From the NCBI GenBank assembly GCA_023135165.1, contig JAGLTS010000079.1, positions 1 to 37,603 of the forward strand: DNA of 37,603 bases, given 5' to 3'. The notes under the pieces are model-generated. The model was not told the DNA's origin and searched no databases. It worked only from the letters and a program-made list of their open reading frames with translations. Shown here in pieces: positions 15,904 through 23,530 of the stretch; within the stretch, counting starts at the first letter, position 1, and every line of letters starts with the position of its first letter. The position numbers and the translations under genes are program-made. Source of the stretch: Phycisphaerales bacterium. GTDB taxonomy: Bacteria > Planctomycetota > Phycisphaerae > Phycisphaerales > JAGLTS01.

Positions 15904-16705
15904 TGATCTCTTGGGCTAGTTCTTCGGTGGCGGCGGCGACGATGGTCGTCCTCTGGCGAAGGTCGGTGAACGCCGGGAGCGGGTTGCCTTGGGCGTCGAG
16001 CACGCAGCCGCCGGCCTCCTGAAGGATCGCCGCCGCGGCGAGAAAGCTTTCGGGCGTCAAGCGTTCGCGCACATCAATGTGTGCATCGAGCGAGCCGTCG
16101 GCCACGAGAGCGATCGCGCGGGAGGCACATCCAAAGGAGCGCACCGCACGAGCGCCGGCGAACACGGCGCTGAGTTGGGATGTCGGCGCGAAGTGGTTGA
16201 GCTCGCAGGAGACGAACGCATCTTCGATTCTTCGGGTGCTCGCGGTCCGGATTCGATCGGCGCCGCGATGGGCGCCGCCGCCTCGTACACAGACCGCAGC
16301 GTTCTTACCTTCGAGATCGCCTATCAGGGCCGCGATCACTTGGTCAAGAGCGATCGGCGCTTCGGCGGGAAGCACGGCGATCGCGACCGACGACAGCGGC
16401 AGACGCCGTGACCAGTTGTCCGAGCCGTCGACGGGATCGATGACGAAGCGGTAGACGGGCTTTGCCCTTCCGAAATGGTGCTCTTCTGATTCCTCAGAGA
16501 GAATGATCCCGCTGTCGAGTTCTCCCTCTAGGATTCGCCGCACGGCCGCGTCAGCAGCGAGATCGAAGGCTTGCTGGCGGTCCCCTTTGGGGTTCGTGCC
16601 GTGGATCTCCTGTGCATGGCTGGTGGACAAGCCTGCGAGGGCTTCACGGACACCGTCGTGGAGACGTCTGAGCACTGTCGCAAGATCGGTCTGGAGGATG
16701 GTCAT
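15875..16705 (-). CDS. Inositol-monophosphatase-family phosphatase (divergent)
   Basis: 276 residues. Metal-binding motifs of the family are present: SEES (Glu of site 1) and DPVDGSDNW (the DPxDG-T/S loop). In the C-terminal motif, normally W-D-x-A-A-G, the sequence is LTPESFLAAAAILQEAGG, so the metal-ligand Asp position is Ser (residue about 220). The fold is kept (EAGG follows) but activity may be altered. In the cluster it may hydrolyse inositol-1-phosphate to inositol or remove the phosphate from di-myo-inositol-phosphate-phosphate. The first codon of the open frame is GTG 16708; ATG 16705 directly follows and is chosen. It lies 9 bp after the inositol-1-phosphate synthase gene and overlaps the cytidylyltransferase gene, a tight operon. 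Confidence 0.78.
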   Translation of the reverse strand: MTILQTDLATVLRRLHDGVREALAGLSTSHAQEIHGTNPKGDRQQAFDLAADAAVRRILEGELDSGIILSEESEEHHFGRAKPVYRFVIDPVDGSDNWSRRLPLSSVAIAVLPAEAPIALDQVIAALIGDLEGKNAAVCVRGGGAHRGADRIRTASTRRIEDAFVSCELNHFAPTSQLSAVFAGARAVRSFGCASRAIALVADGSLDAHIDVRERLTPESFLAAAAILQEAGGCVLDAQGNPLPAFTDLRQRTTIVAAATEELAQEIIEALTDATT

Positions 16706-16714
16706 CACCGACGC

Positions 16715-17851
16715 TCACGATCTGGCTGCCGCCAGCATCTCGTTACTGGTCAGAGTCGTGATCTCGTAGTCGTCGTCGATCCATCGCTCCAGCAGATCCC
16801 GGGCTACCGAATCACGGAACTGCTTCGGCGGATGCTTCATGCAGACGGCTGAGACTTCCTGAAGTGGTCCGCCGATCTTCCGATCAAGCGCGAGCTTGGC
16901 GCATCTGATCGCGTCGATGGCGACGCCGGCGCTGTTCGGGGAATCCTCCACGCTGAGGCGAAGCTCCAAGTTCATGGGAACGTCGCCGAAGCCATCCCAT
17001 TCCATCCGCACGAAGCAAACCTTATTGTCCTTCTGCCACTGAACGTAGTCGGAGGGACCGATGTGGATGTTCTCCTTCGCGAGTGGCTCATCGAGCTGCG
17101 ACTGCACGGATTCGGTCTTGGAGATTCGTTTTGATTTGAGTCGGCGCTGCTCGATCATGTTGAGGAAGTCGGTGTTGCCGCCTGTGTTGAGTTGGTAGGT
17201 CCGTCTGAGCTTCACGCCCCGGTCGCCCATGAGGCGGGCCAACATCCGGTGTACGATCGTCGCGCCCAGTTGGCTCTTGATGTCGTCACCGACGATCGGG
17301 ATGTTCCTCTCGCGGAACCTCTTGCTCCACTGTGGATCTGAGGCGATGAAGACCGGTATGCAGTTGACGAAGGCGACGCCTGCATCCAGGCAGGCCTGGG
17401 CGTAGTGCCGGACGGCCTCCTCAGAACCCACCGGCAGGTAGCACACGAGGACTTCCGCCCCGGTTTCCCGCAGCACCGCGGCCACGTCGCACGGCTCCTC
17501 GTCCGCGATCCGAAACGCCTGGGCCTCCGGGTAGTCGTTCATGTGGGCGGCGACACTATCCAGAACCGGCCCCATCCGCACAGTAACCCCGTATGACGGA
17601 AGATCGCGCTGAAAGACCGTCGTACACTGAGGCTGGGCAAAGATCGCCTCCTCAAGCGGCTTGCCGACTTTCCGCCGATCGACGTCAAAGGCCGCAACAG
17701 CGCGAACGTCATCAAGGCGGTAGCCGCCGATGGCTGCATGCATCAGCCCGGCAGTGTCAGCGGAAGTGCGGGTGCGGTAATACTCGATTCCCTGCAGAAG
17801 CGAGCTGGCACAGTTGCCCACACCCGCAATGGCGAGCCGAATGGTCTTCAC
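16715..17851 (-). CDS. ino1: Myo-inositol-1-phosphate synthase
   Basis: 378 residues, the length of archaeal, Thermotoga and actinobacterial enzymes. The NAD-binding turn is IRLAIAGVGNCASSLLQG. Conserved parts include VLVCYLPVGSEEAVRHYA, FVNCIPVFIASDPQW, VGDDIKSQLGATIVHRML, NTGGNTDFLNM and the lysine-rich KSKRISKTESV segment. It converts glucose-6-phosphate to myo-inositol-1-phosphate with internal NAD+ redox. GTG 17851 is preferred: AGGAG lies 8 nt upstream of it and the protein then starts right before the first strand, while an upstream in-frame ATG (17881) would precede the ribosome site. First gene of the inositol operon; its promoter must lie in the 431-bp gap upstream. Confidence 0.92.
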   Translation of the reverse strand: MKTIRLAIAGVGNCASSLLQGIEYYRTRTSADTAGLMHAAIGGYRLDDVRAVAAFDVDRRKVGKPLEEAIFAQPQCTTVFQRDLPSYGVTVRMGPVLDSVAAHMNDYPEAQAFRIADEEPCDVAAVLRETGAEVLVCYLPVGSEEAVRHYAQACLDAGVAFVNCIPVFIASDPQWSKRFRERNIPIVGDDIKSQLGATIVHRMLARLMGDRGVKLRRTYQLNTGGNTDFLNMIEQRRLKSKRISKTESVQSQLDEPLAKENIHIGPSDYVQWQKDNKVCFVRMEWDGFGDVPMNLELRLSVEDSPNSAGVAIDAIRCAKLALDRKIGGPLQEVSAVCMKHPPKQFRDSVARDLLERWIDDDYEITTLTSNEMLAAARS

Positions 17852-18206
17852 GAAGTGATCTCCTTTGGCGTCATACGCCATGTCAGGCCGCTTCGGGGAA
17901 ACAGGTTTTGAGGAACCTGAGTGGCGGTGACCGGTCAATCGACCGCGCGAGGTGCTCCCGAGACCAGTCACTATACCCAGTTCTACGGCGAGCGTCAGAA
18001 GGTGGCACGGCAGTTGCCGCCGCCAGCCCAAGGCGCATGGGGCGTCAGCGATCCCCAGGGGCTCATCCGTCGGCGAGATTGGAGTCGGCCATCTCCGGCG
18101 CAACACCACGCCAACCCTGCCTGCCCGAACGGCCAGTGTCACTCCCGAAGCGAATTCGTGTAGGGGAACGCGCACAGGCGATGTCGATCTGCCTGGCGTG
18201 TTGCTC
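17852..18206. other. Intergenic region upstream of the inositol operon
   Basis: No gene is supported. A short stem, CAGGTT (17902-17907) with AACCTG (17914-17919), lies 50-70 bp upstream of the ino1 start and could sit in its leader or operator region. I see no convincing -35/-10 pair. The right part of the gap holds repeat copy 2. Confidence 0.4.
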
Positions 18207-18279
18207 CGGGTTCCGTGGAACGGCGGTGAGGCGCATCGCCTGATCGTCGTACGAACCCGGCTCGGCACGAGCCGGGTGG
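18207..18279. repeat. Dispersed ~73-bp repeat, copy 2
   Basis: Ungapped match to 14263-14335, about 87% identical, in the same orientation, 3944 bp away. The two copies bracket the three-gene inositol operon exactly. This copy begins immediately after the stop codon of the nitronate monooxygenase-like gene (minus strand). Confidence 0.85.
18255..18277 (-). terminator. Hairpin directly after the nitronate monooxygenase-like gene
   Basis: CCCGGCTCG (18256-18264) pairs with CGAGCCGGG (18268-18276) around a 3-nt loop, with one more A-T pair outside. It lies within 30 bp of the stop codon at 18283. Only two T residues follow on the minus strand, so it may act as a 3' end stabiliser or a weak terminator. 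Confidence 0.5.
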
Positions 18280-18282
18280 CTG

Positions 18283-19755
18283 CTATGCGGGGGCGGAGGC
18301 GCCGGGTTCGACGCGGAGCGATTCGCTGCAATCGCGCAACAGGTACTCGATGACATCGACCGCTCTGTACGAACTCGCGCCGGGCTTGAGGAACCTTGCG
18401 ACGGTTGCGACATCGTCGCCAGATGTGATGAACGGCTTCTCCAACTCGCCGTCACGGAGGACTTGTCCGAGTCCGATGTTCGCCATGAGTCCGTTGCAGA
18501 CGCACTTGCGGCCTCGCGTATCCGCTTCATCGCCACCTTGACGCACGTAATCCTCGACAGGCGAGGCGGGGCATCGCCAGCCGAGCGTGCCATCCGGCTT
18601 CTTGTACGCATGGCGTAAATAGCTCAGGTCGCAGATGCGTGCTCTCTTCTCGTAGGTCGCATCATCGGAGTGGGTATCCTCCATTTGCAGAACCTTGAAC
18701 GGGAAGCCGGTCGGTGACGCGATTGGATCGGTAAAGACTCTTGCTTCACCCGCCAGGCTCATGGCCAGGGTCGCATCCTTGAGTTTCGGATCGAGCGCGG
18801 ATTCCTCGCAATAGGCGAAGGCGGTTCCAATCTGGACGCCGGTCGCGCCCTGCCTCAGCGCCTCGGCAATGTGCTCCGGCTCCGCGTAGGAACCGGCGAG
18901 CCAGAACGGCAGCCCCAGCGCTTTGATCGTTTCGAGGTTGGGAACGTCGCGTTCGCCGTAGATCGGTTCCCCCTCGGTGGTCAGTTGCAGTTGCCCGCGA
19001 GGCGGCGCGTTGTGCCCGCCCGCGGTTGGACCTTCGACGATGAACCCATCGACTCTGCCTGTGGATTTCCTCTTGAGCATGGTTCCAAGCGTCGCGGAGG
19101 AGATGATGGCGAGGAAGTCGGGCCGATCGAGATCGGGCGCTTCGCCGCTGCAGAACGAGTTGGGATCGAAATGGGTCGTGAACGTATCGCCGCGATCGGC
19201 CCCTTGGACATCGAGTCGCAGTTCAACGGGCTGCCCTTGGGCAAGGCAATCAAGGATGCCGGGGATGGTCCTGGGGATGCCCGCCCCGATGAGGATGTAG
19301 GTCACGCCGGCGAGCATCGCGCCGTAGATGGAAGGCAGCGTCGGAAGCTGGATCTTCTCAAGGTAGTTGATCCCGACGGGCGCATCGTGACCTTCCCTGG
19401 CAAGGAACACCTCCACGAAGTTGGATGTGACGATCAGCTCCACCAGGTGACGCGATGGCTTCTCACTCAGGGTCGGCTTGGCTCTGAACGGCTTGTCCTG
19501 GGGCTTGCCATCAGGGATGAAGTAGCGATCAAGGATTCGTTGCGCGACACCGGGGATTGGGAATCGCTTGAGCGCCCTGCGCATGTGGGCGCCCGGATCT
19601 CCGAGCTGAAGGCGCCGGGCGAGAATCACGTCCAGTGCTGTTCCGGACACGACGCCGAGCTGACCCGCTTTCGACACGGCGCGCGCGAGCGACCAGCCGG
19701 AGACACCTGCTCCCATACCGCCTTGGATGATCGTTGGCAGCGGATCGCGATTCAT
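18283..19755 (-). CDS. Nitronate monooxygenase / 2-nitropropane dioxygenase-like FMN protein
   Basis: 490 residues. The TIM-barrel start is PTIIQGGMGAGVSGWSLARA, then LGVVSGT. FMN-binding elements follow: PVGINYLEKIQLP, GVTYILIGAGIPR, FIVEGPTAGGHNAP (family GGHN motif) and the late LPFWLAGSYAEPEHIAEALR, then GATGVQIGTAFAYC. The family oxidises nitronates or acts as FMN-dependent enoyl reductase. At 490 residues it is longer than the usual 320-360: a ~60-residue insertion (about 50-105) and a C-terminal ~130-residue part with spaced cysteines (RICDLSY, WRCPASP, RKCVCNG) are added. The cysteines could bind a metal; this is unproven. Weak ribosome site (TAGGA). Substrate unknown. Confidence 0.8.
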   Translation of the reverse strand: MNRDPLPTIIQGGMGAGVSGWSLARAVSKAGQLGVVSGTALDVILARRLQLGDPGAHMRRALKRFPIPGVAQRILDRYFIPDGKPQDKPFRAKPTLSEKPSRHLVELIVTSNFVEVFLAREGHDAPVGINYLEKIQLPTLPSIYGAMLAGVTYILIGAGIPRTIPGILDCLAQGQPVELRLDVQGADRGDTFTTHFDPNSFCSGEAPDLDRPDFLAIISSATLGTMLKRKSTGRVDGFIVEGPTAGGHNAPPRGQLQLTTEGEPIYGERDVPNLETIKALGLPFWLAGSYAEPEHIAEALRQGATGVQIGTAFAYCEESALDPKLKDATLAMSLAGEARVFTDPIASPTGFPFKVLQMEDTHSDDATYEKRARICDLSYLRHAYKKPDGTLGWRCPASPVEDYVRQGGDEADTRGRKCVCNGLMANIGLGQVLRDGELEKPFITSGDDVATVARFLKPGASSYRAVDVIEYLLRDCSESLRVEPGASAPA

Positions 19756-20226
19756 GAAGTCCTATCCTACATGCTGGGGTGCCGTACGCTTGAGTTCTCG
19801 GGTCAAGGCCACGACATTCAGTCGCTTTTGACGCATGGTACGGACCCTGCCGACACGACGCGGGCGTCAAATGACTTTTTGGGCGAATCCCCCCGGTCCC
19901 TCACCGTGAGTCTTCGCAACCCGCACGGAATCCCCAAGCCCGTCTCGTTCTTGTCACACCCGCACGATGCGCGTGTTCCAGGTGCGCGACGCGCGGCTCC
20001 GGCCGTTGCCGAATCGTACGTCATCCGTGCGCCTGTGCCGTCGTCCACGCGAAGATGAGCAACACGCGCCCGCATGCGCAGCCGGCAGAGAGGCGGTGCA
20101 GCAAGCCAGACTCCGTGAGCCCGGTGGACGTTGGAACAGCACCACGCGCTCGCTTGCCCGGCACCCGTCACCCGGCAGCAAGACGAGCATTCGGAACCCG
20201 TGATGGAGAATAAACGAGGCAGGGAC
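19756..20226. other. Divergent intergenic region, left part
   Basis: No gene found between the divergent nitronate monooxygenase-like and symporter genes in this part. It contains an 8-bp inverted repeat, TTTGACGC (19827-19834) and GCGTCAAA (19864-19871), with a 29-nt loop, about 75-115 bp upstream of the minus-strand start at 19755. It could be an operator; nothing else supports that. Confidence 0.35.
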
Positions 20227-20292
20227 ATGATTGTGAAGAAAATCACAGATGAAATCACTGCACTCGTGGACGTGCTGGTCCTTGCGCGGTAA
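20227..20292 (+). CDS. Possible 21-residue small ORF upstream of the symporter
   Basis: ATG 20227 to TAA 20292 encodes an amphipathic 21-residue peptide (MIVKKITDEITALVDVLVLA, then R). An AGGCAGGG stretch lies just upstream. It ends 110 bp before the symporter start and is less GC-rich than the surroundings. It could be a leader peptide or small protein, or merely an accident: it overlaps a perfect CRP-type palindrome, which alone may explain the unusual composition. Confidence 0.2.
   Translation: MIVKKITDEITALVDVLVLAR
20232..20247 (+). promoter_or_regulatory. Perfect CRP-type palindrome upstream of the DASS symporter
   Basis: TGTGA (20232-20236), six bases AGAAAA, TCACA (20243-20247): an exact match to the core of the CRP/FNR-family consensus TGTGA-N6-TCACA. 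It is 155 bp upstream of the start at 20402, a plausible activator position for a distal site. Dicarboxylate transport is often under catabolite control, so the context fits. No CRP gene is in the window. Confidence 0.5.
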
Positions 20293-20401
20293 GGGAGCAA
20301 TCTGCGCCACTCCTGCCGCCAACATCGGTCGGAGTACGCCAACCACGACCACCGGCGGGCATCCGTGACCGATGCCCAGCCATCCATGCAGGAAGCCGCT
20401 C

Positions 20402-22003
20402 ATGCACCTCCCGACCGCAATCGCTCGTCTCCTTCCCCGCAACTACGCTGGCCAAACGCTTCATCACGATGATCGGCCGGAGGCGAAGTCACACCGTGCC
20501 CGCGTGATCGGCTTGATCCTGGGGCCGGTGCTGGGCGTGATTGTCTTCGCCCTGATTCCACCCGATGCGGAATACGCGCCGGGGCACGCCATCGGCGAGG
20601 CCGGTCCGGTCGTTGCGGCGGTCGGCGTTTTCATGGCGACGCTCTGGGTGACGGAAGCGTTGCCCATCGCAGCCACCGCGCTCTTCCCGATCGCGCTGTT
20701 CCCGCTGCTCACCAACGGGTCCGTCTCCATTCAGGAAGCGACGGCTCCGTACGCGCACCGGCTGATCTATCTCTTCATGGGCGGGTTCATGCTGGCACTT
20801 GCCATGCAGCAGTGGGGGCTGCACCGCCGAATCGCGTTGTGGATCATTCTCACCGTCGGCATCGCGCCCGCTCGTCTCGTTGCCGGCTTCATGATCGCCT
20901 GTGCGTTCCTGAGCATGTTCGTCTCCAACACTGCCACGGCTGTCATGATGCTGCCCATCGGGCTGAGCGTGATCGAGATGGTCCGCAAGGAGCTTCGAGC
21001 GGCGAATAGCAGCGACCTGCCGCCGGATGGTCAACCGTTCCACTTCGCCATTTGCCTTCTGCTCGGGATTGCATACGGCAGTTCGATCGGCGGCGCCGGC
21101 ACACTCATCGGCACACCACCGAACGCGCTGATGGCGGCGTTCGTTCAGGAGAACTACGGCCAGGAGATCGAGTTCGCGCGGTGGATGGCGGTCGCGTTGC
21201 CGCTGGTCGTGATCTTTCTCCCGCTCACGTGGGTTCTGCTCACGAAGATCATCTATCCGATCCGGATCAAGGAAGTGCCCAACGGACGACAGATGATTCA
21301 GCGCCAACTCAAGGAGCAGGGGCCGATGACTCGTCAGGAGATTGCGGTGCTTGTGGTGTTCGTGCTGACGGCGCTGGCGTGGATGACGCGGCCGTTGCTG
21401 ATGAAGATGGAGATCGGCGGGATGCAGCCGTTCCGTGGGCTGAGCGATGCGGGGATTGCGATCTTCGCCGTGTTGGTTCTGTTCGCCATACCGGTTGATC
21501 TGAAGAAGGGCGTTTTCCTGTTGAAATGGGAACAGGCTCGCAAGGTGCCGTGGAGCATTCTGCTGCTCTTCGGCGGCGGGTTGAGTCTGGCGTCGGCGGT
21601 GAAGCAGACGCACGTCGCGGATTTCATCGGCGCTCAGATGGGTTTGCTGGATGCGATGCCCGTGCCGGTGCTCATGCTCGTCATCATCGTTCTGATGAAG
21701 TTCCTGACGGAGATGACGAGTAACACAGCGACGATCGCGACGTTCCTGCCGATCCTCGGCGCGCTCGCAGCGGGCGCCGGGATCGACCCGATGCTGCTCA
21801 TCATTCCCGCGACGTTGGCGGTTGCGTTCGCCTTCATGATGCCGGTGGGCACGCCGCCGAACGCGATCGTCTTCAGCAGCGGCGAGCTGAAGATCGGTCA
21901 GATGGCGAAGGCCGGGCTGATCCTGAACATCATCACGATTCCGTTGGTGATTCTGCTCACGTACTTCGTCGCCGCGCCGATCCTCGGCATTGAGCTGCCG
22001 TGA
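20402..22003 (+). CDS. DASS/SLC13-family sodium-coupled anion (dicarboxylate) symporter
   Basis: 533 residues with about 11-12 membrane helices. Two inverted halves each carry the SNT motif that binds sodium and the carboxylate: MFVSNTATAVMMLPIG and EMTSNTATIATFLPI. Partner segments are IGGAGTLIGTPPNALM and MPVGTPPNAIVFSSG, also duplicated, as in VcINDY and SLC13. It imports di- or tricarboxylates (or sulfate) with Na+. ATG 20402 is chosen because AGGAAG lies six bases upstream; an in-frame ATG at 20372 has no such site. The long, basic N-terminal cytosolic part (~35 residues) is usual. A CRP-type palindrome lies upstream. Confidence 0.9.
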   Translation: MHLPTAIARLLPRNYAGQTLHHDDRPEAKSHRARVIGLILGPVLGVIVFALIPPDAEYAPGHAIGEAGPVVAAVGVFMATLWVTEALPIAATALFPIALFPLLTNGSVSIQEATAPYAHRLIYLFMGGFMLALAMQQWGLHRRIALWIILTVGIAPARLVAGFMIACAFLSMFVSNTATAVMMLPIGLSVIEMVRKELRAANSSDLPPDGQPFHFAICLLLGIAYGSSIGGAGTLIGTPPNALMAAFVQENYGQEIEFARWMAVALPLVVIFLPLTWVLLTKIIYPIRIKEVPNGRQMIQRQLKEQGPMTRQEIAVLVVFVLTALAWMTRPLLMKMEIGGMQPFRGLSDAGIAIFAVLVLFAIPVDLKKGVFLLKWEQARKVPWSILLLFGGGLSLASAVKQTHVADFIGAQMGLLDAMPVPVLMLVIIVLMKFLTEMTSNTATIATFLPILGALAAGAGIDPMLLIIPATLAVAFAFMMPVGTPPNAIVFSSGELKIGQMAKAGLILNIITIPLVILLTYFVAAPILGIELP

Positions 22004-22049
22004 AGCATCCTCGCTCGGTGTTTCGCTCGTCTGTCGACGGACGTGTACG

Positions 22050-22694
22050 ATGCGCAGCATGGATGTCGTGCAACATGAGTGCAGGCGTGACCGTGGCGCG
22101 CTGTCTCGGCGCGAGGCGCTTGAGGCAAGGATCGTTCGACTTGCGGTGGTGCTGACCGGTGACAAGGAGGCGGCTGTCCGGCTCATCGAGCGTGTGCTGG
22201 GCGATCGGCCGAGGCGGCGCGACGTGGCGCGGATGGATCTGGCGCATGTGGATCGGCTGGCGGTGTTGCGCGCGAGGGAGGTTCGGGCGTCGAAGGACCA
22301 CCGCGCGAAGCATGATGTGTTCGCAGGCGAGGCGGGGCGTGTGCTCTCGGCGCTGCATACGCTGCCCGGTCAACCGATGGAAGCGTGGGTGCTCGCACAC
22401 GTCGAGCGTCTCGATCTGCGAGAGGTCAGCCGGGCGATGGACTGTTCGACGACGGCGATCGGGCGTCACCTGGAGCACGCCGAGGCGAAGCTGCGTGATC
22501 TCTTCGGTGATGAGGCGGATGAAGCAGCGGGGGCGCTTTACCGTGCGATGGAGATGTATCGGCCTGGCGAAGTGATCGCGACCGTGCGAGGTGTGAGACG
22601 GCGGCGCACGTGGGGTCGGCTGGTCGTTGCGTTGGTGCTCGTCGTGGTCGCGGTGACTGTGGTACTGATCTTGAAGCGTCTCGCAACGAGTTGA
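22050..22694 (+). CDS. Sigma-factor-like protein with C-terminal membrane anchor
   Basis: 214 residues. Residues 20-60 (ALEARIVRLAVVLTGDKEAA, VRLIERVLGD) resemble the helices of ECF region 2, but without a recognisable -10-binding helix. Residues 105-155 (VLSALHTLPGQPMEAWVLAH, LREVSRAMDCSTTAIGRHLE, HAEAKLRDLFG) match a region-4 helix-turn-helix. A single transmembrane helix near the end (LVVALVLVVVAVTVVLILK) anchors it with the DNA-binding part in the cytoplasm. Such a layout suggests a membrane-bound regulator rather than a normal sigma factor. It starts 46 bp after the symporter stop on the same strand; the exact start (22050 or 22059) is uncertain as no ribosome site is seen. It converges on mrpG. 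Confidence 0.6.
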   Translation: MRSMDVVQHECRRDRGALSRREALEARIVRLAVVLTGDKEAAVRLIERVLGDRPRRRDVARMDLAHVDRLAVLRAREVRASKDHRAKHDVFAGEAGRVLSALHTLPGQPMEAWVLAHVERLDLREVSRAMDCSTTAIGRHLEHAEAKLRDLFGDEADEAAGALYRAMEMYRPGEVIATVRGVRRRRTWGRLVVALVLVVVAVTVVLILKRLATS

Positions 22695-22718
22695 ATCGCG
22701 CTACGGAAACGCCGTCGC

Positions 22719-23180
22719 TCACATGGCGCGCTTCATCGAGATGGGATCGTCCACATCCGCTGCGGGCGGATTGGCCGCGCGCGTCGCCTCGTCGACAAGA
22801 TGCGGTTCGGGCGGCTGCGTGAGTCGTCCGCTCTCTCGATCCTCAGCCAGCTCGTCGCTGAGCGTTTTGTCCCAGAGCTTGTAGCCGGCCTTGTGCGCCG
22901 CCTTGGCGATCATGTGCGACCCGACGGGGTTGGCGATGAAGACGAAGATGATCGTCATGACCGCCTTGGTGAAGATCGCGAGGTGAAGCCGGTGGAAGAT
23001 GGCGGCGAGCAGAAAGCCGAGCAGGCCGAGCGTGACGCATTTGGTCGTCGCATGCAGTCGGCCGTAGGCATCCGGAAAGCGGTTCAGCCCGATGACGCCG
23101 ACGACCATGAAGAACAGGCCGAAGCTCAGGCAGATCGCAGCGAGCAAGTCGCCGACTAAGTGAATGTGCGTCGCGTTCAT
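22719..23180 (-). CDS. mrpG: Na+/H+ antiporter subunit G (MrpG/MnhG)
   Basis: 153 residues. Three membrane helices and the family signature GVIGLNRFPDAYGRLHATTK, then LGLLGFLLAA. The C-terminal ~45-residue acidic tail (after KAGYKLWDKT) is longer than usual. MrpG is a small subunit needed for assembly of the multi-subunit cation/proton antiporter in the inner membrane. ATG 23180 overlaps the stop of mrpF by 4 bp. Last gene of the operon; no terminator is visible before the convergent gene 24 bp away. Confidence 0.9.
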   Translation of the reverse strand: MNATHIHLVGDLLAAICLSFGLFFMVVGVIGLNRFPDAYGRLHATTKCVTLGLLGFLLAAIFHRLHLAIFTKAVMTIIFVFIANPVGSHMIAKAAHKAGYKLWDKTLSDELAEDRESGRLTQPPEPHLVDEATRAANPPAADVDDPISMKRAM

Positions 23181-23530
23181 ACGGGCTTCCCGTGGCGTGC
23201 GATGTACTGAGCGAAAGCGACGGTACTGGCAAATCCCATGATGGACATGATAAGCACTGCATCGAAGTACATGAGCGATTCAAGCTTGATCGTCAGCAAA
23301 ACGACCAATCCGACGACCTGCAAGCCAAGCGTGTCGGCGGCAATGGCGCGGTCAACGAGTTGCGGCCCGCGAAGCAATCGGTACAGGCACCACATGATTG
23401 TGACGAACAGAGCGACGACGCCGACATCCACAACACCGAAGAGCAACGAGCGAGCCCACGTCGCGTCGATGTCGGCTGCAACGGCCGCTTCCGCTGCGTG
23501 CTCCACGTGTTGCGCCAGGGTGAACATCAT
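23177..23530 (-). CDS. mrpF: Na+/H+ antiporter subunit F (MrpF/MnhF)
   Basis: 117 residues with three membrane helices. The family signature CLYRLLRGPQLVDRAIAADT is followed by LGLQVVGLVVLL and YFDAVLIMSIMGFASTVAFA. It has an N-terminal extension of about 25 residues before the first helix (MMFTLAQHVEHAAEAAVAAD). MrpF is implicated in the sodium path of the complex. The start ATG overlaps the mrpE stop. Confidence 0.92.
   Translation of the reverse strand: MMFTLAQHVEHAAEAAVAADIDATWARSLLFGVVDVGVVALFVTIMWCLYRLLRGPQLVDRAIAADTLGLQVVGLVVLLTIKLESLMYFDAVLIMSIMGFASTVAFAQYIARHGKPV

Noticed and set aside
19827-19871. Hairpin followed by a T-run on the plus strand as a terminator
   Set aside because: No plus-strand gene lies upstream of it, the loop is 29 nt and the T-run is offset; an operator-like inverted repeat is as likely.
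11898-20075. Short motif AGCAACACG shared at about 11937, 14411 and 20057 with weak flanking similarity
   Set aside because: Only the 9-mer is exact and flanks are about 60-65% similar; too weak to call a repeat family by eye.
20489-22186. 565-codon minus-strand frame opposite the symporter
   Set aside because: Antisense shadow; the plus strand encodes an unambiguous DASS symporter with two SNT motifs.
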